Assembly: GCF_017562075.2 (NCBI RefSeq)
Contig: NW_024427592.1
Coordinates: 62,001 to 126,000, forward strand
Direction of reading: 5' to 3'
Length of the DNA stretch: 64,000 nt
Origin: Anopheles merus
Lineage: Eukaryota; Arthropoda; Insecta; Diptera; Culicidae
Under the pieces are notes generated by a model. It had not been told where the DNA came from and made no database searches. It was given only the letters and a program-made list of their open reading frames with translations. Position 1 is the stretch's first letter. The number at the start of each line of letters is the position of its first letter. Made by a program: the position numbers and the translations under genes. Of the stretch, positions 57,851 through 64,000 are shown piece after piece.

Positions 57851-60060
57851 GTTTTTTACTGAAAGCTATTCAGTAATAGATAGTTTTGCTGAATTTCACC
57901 ATTAACGCTATGTTTTCATTGATTTTCAGTTAAACAATTTACTGAACATATTGCAGTACAACAAGTTTTACTGAAATTCAGCTATATAAGTGTCAAATTT
58001 GTCGTTTCACTGGATATCAGTGAACCAAATTACTGACAATGCAGCAATTCATTCTGTAAAAACGACATGTTAGTCAACCTGAGCTTCAAAAGAAAACATA
58101 ATGCGATGCCCGTTTGCTCATGATGAACAAAAAGTTGATTTTGTAGGCGCTTACAGACACCCCGATAAAATTTCAGGTGAGTATTCGGCTTGCAGGAATG
58201 TTGGGAATGTAAAAGAATGTTTTGGTTGAGAAAAATCTTCACGCCACTGTGCTGTTCTTGCTGAAATTTCGTGGTAACCGTGAGAGCATACCAAATCATC
58301 AAACTTGTTTCAGCAAAATACAGTTCACATCTGTATAAAAGTTAATGAAACAGAGATGAACATGGGCAGAACGGACTGCAACCCTGCGCATCAATAAAAA
58401 CCCCAATTCAAATACTTTTTTTCGCCACTTTTCAATCGATATCAATTACTGAACAATCAGTTATATCTGAAAGGTTTTGTGGTATGTTCGATTTTTGGGT
58501 ACTGTGGGTATTGTTTCGAAGCGGACTTTCGACACTTGATCGTCCTGGCGATCATAGAAACCTTTAGGAGGTTTCCCTTACTGGAAATGTTGAAGGCCTT
58601 GGGTTGGGGACATAAGTAAATTCTTTAATGTTTTGCGTATTCTTTTTATGATAACTTTTTATTCGATTATCAAATCGAACCAATACCTAGAGAAACATGT
58701 TTTAAAACTTTTTTTTTATTTTTATTGTGCTTTAAAAAATAAAATCAACTTTTACCTCTTGTAGTTATATTTATAGAATCTATTCCAAAAGTTTTATAGC
58801 TCGTAACATTCTTCTAATGTCACATAGATTAAAATTATTTCCCCGACAGTCGGGAAGACATGGCGGTGTATTAGTATCAATTGAATTAATTGCTGTGCAT
58901 TCAATTTACGTAACTAAAAGTCATACATAATAAATTTATAACATAAAAAGAAGTATTGTTATTATAGCTGCATGAAATAAGTTAAAAAAGACATTTTTGA
59001 TCAATAAAAATACAAATTTCTGTATAAAATGTATTACCCACCCCGGGTAGGTGGTCATAAAGATGAGGATGTATTTTTGGTCATTGATACGAAGGTTAAA
59101 TGAGAAGTCGATAGATGTTCGAATCTGATCGAATGATCGGAGTTGGTTTTATTTACACTCAAAAGAAGTTAAAGGTTTAGCGCCTTTGATTCCTGGTTGT
59201 ATGTTGGGAAGTTATTGTTTTCACTAAGCTAGTTACGTTAGTCTTTTGTTGGCAAGAACGATGGTTCTAAACGATATTTTCTTTCCTATTTTACAGTATA
59301 ATGCTCTTGTTTCACATTACGGACGATTTAATTTAAAATCTTGACAGTAACAAAACTCAATTTTGTTTCGGCAGACCGAAGTTTACAACTTCATAAACAA
59401 TCTTCCTTCGAATTCCGGGCAAAATTCTAAAGTTGTTTCTCGTAAATATGAGAATAACATTAGAACAATATTTTGCTTTTACGTTGGTGTTTACCTTTAC
59501 AATGAATACTGATGCACCGTCTTGCTTCGAATTACGGCCACTTTAGGCAATTTTTGGAATTTCATATGTTCTTACTAATTCATTTTCAATCGGTATAATG
59601 TACAATTTATTTTACTGTAGCACACAAGATTTTGCTAATTGTTTTCAGGATATTCTAAAGATGGTACAAAAACCTTAACAGCTGATAAATTATCGAGGCA
59701 AACGTATAATCGTTCAGTACTATTATGAGGCTTTATGGACAAGTAATGCCAGGTCAGACAAATTGATAGCGCATTTCTTAAAAAAAGTTCCTAGAAAATC
59801 GTTCTACTCTTAAAATGCAATAGTGTGTAACCATTGTTCTCGTAAAATCAAAAATCATTTTTTTGTGAAATATTCGTTATTATTTTCAAATTTATCCTCA
59901 AATGGTCAAATTCATTGGTCGCCAATCTATGATAAGGTGATCAAATTTGGAAAAGTTCAACGATCTGAAATGTCATACTATAATATGTTCAGTTAATTTT
60001 TAATGAATAGGATCTTCCTATCTTTCAAAATTGCGCAAATATTTTCGCGGGCCTGTCTGC
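57851..60060. other. Gene-poor stretch with dispersed repeat
   Basis: The region 57850-58060 has many TACTGAA/TTCAGTAA blocks in both orientations, suggestive of a decayed inverted-repeat element. The region 58480-59160 is a diverged relative of 27100-27440 (GATCGTCCTGGCGATCAT, GGTTTCCCTTACTGGA). The rest is AT-rich with no recognised gene. Confidence 0.4.
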
Positions 60061-60093
60061 ATATTGCGGCGGGCCGGACTTTGCCGACCGCTA
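60061..60093. mobile_element. Orphan hAT-type right terminus
   Basis: GGCGGGCCGGACTTTGCCGA then CCGCTA matches the terminal and GGCCCGC subterminal layout of the element at 7936-9101. The other end was not found in the window, so only the terminus is called. Confidence 0.6.
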
Positions 60094-60922
60094 TAGACCC
60101 TTTATTGTTTCAATTTTTACGAATTCATTCATATCGATATTTACTTTCCGTCGACCCTTGCAAATCTGACCCTAACCCTGCAACAGCATGCCTCCATCAT
60201 CACTTCGTCCAGTCTACAATTTGGACTGGGGTCCCAAAAGTTAGCCGGGGCACGAGTTTTTAGTTTTTACGTGATAACACAGACACATGCCAAATTAAAG
60301 AGCGCACACATCGACATCTGAATCGATTCTTGAATGAAACCTCAACAGATAAAAAGAGCGTGCTTGGTGTCAACCAATTTTTCTTGCTAATTTCTCTGGC
60401 TAGGAACCGTTGTGTTGAGATTGGTTTCGGAGTCTTTAAATGTCGTATGTGTATGTAGTTTGCTGTTGTAACGGATTTTCGCTTTACCCAACTCGTGCGT
60501 AGCGTTCTATGCATTAGATTTTCTTTGGAAATGTCCGCGTAGTTTCGTTGCACATGTTAAAACGGCAAATATGTTCTGCTTCTGATAGAACAATGCTTCT
60601 CATAAATAAAATAAATATGCTTCTGATAGTTCTGATAGTAATAGTAAATCTTTTAGTAAACATAGCCCCCAGGGGGGGGGGGCGTCATGTGTATTGGGTT
60701 GACGACACCAAATGCAAGGGGCCCCTCAATCGACGGGATCATCAACGGGCCCCCCAAATTGCTGAGTATGTAGATGATGTAGAGATATATGTAGACACAG
60801 CTGTAACAGTTTTTGATTTTGTTGTATTCGAGAAAAAATGGAATAATCGATTAAAAAAACATATGTAAATTAACATGGCCTATAGGTCCATTGCGCATTT
60901 CCATACCCCCCCCCCCCTCCCT
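60094..60922. other. Unassigned stretch before the last gypsy element
   Basis: No recognised gene. It contains a G-run (60671-60683) and a C-run (60907-60919) and a GGGGCCCC-type block near 60720. The open frame at 60548-60868 has no domain. Confidence 0.3.
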
Positions 60923-61063
60923 TCTGTAGTGTCTAAGTATAGGTATAGCGTAAGCGTATAGTGTAAGCGTTAGAGATAAGTATATCTATGTATATGTAAG
61001 GATAGGAATAAATCGTCAGTCATAAAACAGTACTCGATTAAGCAACACGCAACTCTATAATAG
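60923..61063 (+). repeat. Probable 5-prime LTR end of the last gypsy element
   Basis: The sequence from TGTAGTGTCTAAG to CTATAATAG precedes the primer-site-like TTGGCGACGAGGAT at 61064-61077 and contains AATAAA near 61007. The 3-prime LTR is outside the window, so the LTR start is only a guess. Confidence 0.45.
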
Positions 61064-61116
61064 TTGGCGACGAGGATACAGCTACCGAAAAAGTCAAATT
61101 ACACAAGTCTAAAGTC

Positions 61117-64000
61117 ATGTCGTTAATCGGTGAAATTGAACCATTTGTCATGGGCGAGATCGTCAGGGAGTACTTGGAACGTATGGATATTTTTCTCCAA
61201 GTAAACGAGGTGGAACCATCGAAGAAGACGATTATGTTGCTGACCTTGGGTGGAGCGTCGCTGTATAGCCTCATATCAAAGCTGGTGTTGCCTGAACAGC
61301 CAAAAACGGTGAACTATGAGAAGCTGTGCATTAAGCTACAAGAGCAACTGGAACAGAAAGTCAACGTAGTAGCGGAACGGTTTAACTTCAGAAACTGTCT
61401 GCAAAAAGATCGGTCGGTTGCAGAGTACATCGTTGAACTAAAAGCACTCGCACAATCGTGTAAATTCACGTGCTGTTTAGCACAATGCTTGCGAGATCAA
61501 CTAGTAGCTGGTGTTCGAGATGAAGGATTACGAAAACGTCTTCTACGAGAGTCGGATTTAACATTCGAGAGCGCAGAAAATATCGCCAGAACGTGGGAAG
61601 CTGCAGATGAACAAAACGAAACGTTTGCAGCGAAGGAGAAACCGAGGGAGATGGCGGTGATAAAGTGTGCGCCAAAACGAAGCGTCGGTCCGAAAGTGCA
61701 CTACTACCGTGGAAGCAGTACACCTATACATCAACAGAGCAGTGCGCATAAGCAGGAGAGCAAGTGTTACAGATGTGGAAGAGCGCATAATCCACAGACA
61801 TGTCCTGCGCGTATGTGGCAGTGTTTCACTTGTAAGAAGTATGGTCATGTGTCGTCGTGTTGCCGAAATACTAACGTGCATAGTTTGCGATCGGAATATA
61901 GGGATGTGTCACTAACACGCATATTCGATGATAACGCGATTAGTAGTCCAGAAGTGTGCGTACTAAAAGTTAATGAGAAAGACGTTGAGTTTGAGATAGA
62001 CTGTGGTGCGTGTAATACAGTCATACCGGAGAGTGTGTATAACGAAAAATTTGCCAATATCGAATTAGAACAAACACATTTGCGTTTTATTACGGCATCG
62101 GGTCAACGTGTAGTACCGTTAGGAAAAATATGTGTAAATGTAAGCACAAAGACTAAAACGGTCAGTCTAGAAATAACAGTAATCGCAACTGAAAACAAAG
62201 GGAATCCTCTACTAGGTCGTGATGCGTTAGACATATTATTTCCTAATTGGCGAAAAAGTTTTAATTTAAATCAAATTGATACCGATAAATGGCTTGAAGA
62301 AATAAAAAAAATGTTTCCGAATTTAACAAACGGTGATCATAAAGAAGCGATAGAAGGATTTGAAGCGAATTTAGTGTTAAAGCCAAACTATACACCCATA
62401 TTTCACAAAGCGTATTCAGTGCCGTTCGCTCTAATTGAAAAAGTAGAAGCCAACCTAACTAAATTAGTGGATGACGGTATACTTGTACCAACACGTACAT
62501 CGGCGTGGGCGAGTCCTATAGTGGTGGTAGGAAAAAATGATGGCTCTGTACGCATTTGCTTGGATGGAAAAGCTTCAATAAATAGGTACCTTTCGGTTGA
62601 ACATTACCCATTACCGAGGATTGATAATATTTTGGCAAAAATTGCAAATTGGAAAGTGTTTTGCAAAATAGATCTAACAGGAGCGTATTTACAAGTTAAG
62701 CTATCGGAAAGCTCTCAAAATGTGTGTACGATAAATACACATAAGGGTTTATATAAGTACACTAGAATGCCATTTGGAGTACAATCAGCACCTGCAATAT
62801 TTCAAGCTATAGTCGATCAAATATTGTTAAATACTAAAGGCATTGCGTATATGGACGACATAATAGTTGGTGGAGAAAACGAAAAACAATGCAAATAAAA
62901 TTTATGTAAGGTTTTAAAAAAGCTAGAAATTCATAAAGTAAAGATAAATGAAAAAAAGTCGGATTTTTTTAAAACTGAAGTAGAGTACCTAGGCTACAAA
63001 ATATCAAAGAACGGAATAACACCGAATGAGTCGAAAGTAAAAGCGATTATTAAAGCACCGGTACCATCAGATGTGATGCAATTACAAGCGTATCTAGGCA
63101 TGATAAACTACTACAGCAGGTTTTTGCCAAATCTAGCAACAATACTAAGTCCAATGTATCAACTTCTACGCAAAGAGAAAAAATATGAATGGTCAAAGGA
63201 GTGTCAGGAATCATTCGAGAAAACAAAAGCAATGTTAGTTACCAACAACATTTTAGTACCGTTTGATCCAAAAAAACCTGTCATATTAGCAGTGGATGCA
63301 AGTCCTTACGGGTTAGGAGCAGTGTTGTCTCATGAAATTGGAGGAGTAGAAAAACCTATATATTTTGCTTCAACAACTCTTTCTCAAGCACAGAGAAATT
63401 ATGCTCAGGTTCATAAGGAAGCATTAGCTGTTATTTTTGGTGTCCAAAAATTTCACAAGTACATTTACGGCATCAAATTTAAACTGGTAACTGATAATAC
63501 AGGTGTCAAAGAAATATTTAAACCATCAAGAACAACATCTTCTATAGCAGTAGCTAGGCTGAGCCGATGGGCATTGTTATTAGCGAATTATGAATACGTG
63601 ATAGAGCATAGACCAGGGAAATGTATGAGTCATGTGGATGGGTTAAGTAGATTACCCTTGGCAGAAGTTTTAGAGATAGAAGATGAATTCACGCAATTAA
63701 ACACGATGTCGTCTTCCTCAATTGTAGATATTGAGTTGGTCAAACAATTCCAAAAGTCAGATAGTATTTTGCATAAAGTCTACATAAATGTGAAGTACGG
63801 ATGGTCAAATAATGTGAATTGGGAATTGAAAGATTATGCTAATTTTCGCAACAGTTTAGCAATCGAAGATGGAGTGTTGTTTTTCAACGATCGAGTAGTA
63901 ATACCAGATAAGCTAAAAGATAAAATAGTCAGTCTATTCCATGAAAATCATAATGGGTTAGTAAGAATGAAAATGTCAGCTAGAAAACTCGTATGGTGGA
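61117..64000 (+). pseudogene. Mag-like gypsy gag-pol with one stop, runs off the window
   Basis: The frame starts at ATG 61117, 40 nt after the primer-site-like TTGGCGACGAGGAT. Gag with zinc knuckles CYRCGRAHNPQTC and CFTCKKYGHVSSC near residues 217-245. Protease EIDCGACNTVI near 293, where the usual DTG/DSG is DCG. RT with DLTGAYLQV, MPFGVQSAP and the catalytic YMDDIIVGG near 579. A TAA at 62896-62898 interrupts the RT; the same frame then continues open to the end with RNase H (AVDASPYGLGAVLS, TDNTG) and the start of the integrase finger (FHENHNG). Domain order and the gag-pol fusion match the element at 39267. The stop should abolish pol expression beyond RT. Confidence 0.88.

Noticed and set aside
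60548..60868. 106-codon ORF before the last gypsy
   Set aside because: Contains G-run and low-complexity sequence, no motif, not part of the gag-pol that starts at 61117.

Overview
The window reads as transposon-packed insect DNA, most likely a mosquito and probably Anopheles. This is inference: the short retroposons have a pol III B-box-like motif and an (AAG)n tail, there is an R1-clade retrotransposon sitting in an (AC)n microsatellite, PHD-bearing CR1-like elements of the Q/T1 type, Mag-like Ty3/gypsy elements, and a gypsy/17.6-type errantivirus. No conserved host gene, rRNA, tRNA or CRISPR array is visible. The density of nested, broken elements on both strands suggests heterochromatin, a Y-like region or a piRNA-cluster-like locus.

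Left part (1-13 kb). A decayed hAT transposase with a BED finger (385-2219, minus) is followed by a SINE, a (TA)n tract, a GGAACG-rich DNA element (4082-5386) and a deleted gypsy pol (minus). A DUF4806-like gene (7222-9498) is split by a 1166-bp hAT-type element with a clean 8-bp target duplication. Then come a MITE with about 118-bp terminal inverted repeats, a foldback element carrying a CCC-ended transposon in its loop, another inverted-repeat element and a second SINE.

13-24.7 kb. An R1-clade retrotransposon (13069-18489, minus) has an uninterrupted 993-residue ORF2 but a broken ORF1, and has GT/AC microsatellite on both sides, 1.1 kb of it at the 5-prime side. Next lies a spliced-looking DUF4806-like gene (plus) facing tail-to-tail a truncated transposase-like gene (minus). 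I read this pair as the remains of an autonomous DNA transposon.

24.7-49.3 kb. This is a compound rearrangement. A 5.7-kb block is present twice in direct orientation (24682-30426 and 43553-49307); its left edge is exactly the end of a CCC-TIR transposon. Between the copies is a roughly 99% identical palindrome (arms 30427-30845 and 38860-39266) around a (TA)n core. A full-length errantivirus (gag, pol, env, LTRs identical by eye, ATAT duplication) sits in the core. The right arm is interrupted by a Mag-like gypsy (39267-45432), itself split by the CCC element; the left arm keeps the empty site of that gypsy.

49.1-64 kb. Two nested CR1-like retrotransposons on the minus strand, both full of stops and frameshifts, are followed by about 4.5 kb with only transposon ends and a dispersed repeat, and then a Mag-like gypsy gag-pol with one premature stop that runs off the window end.
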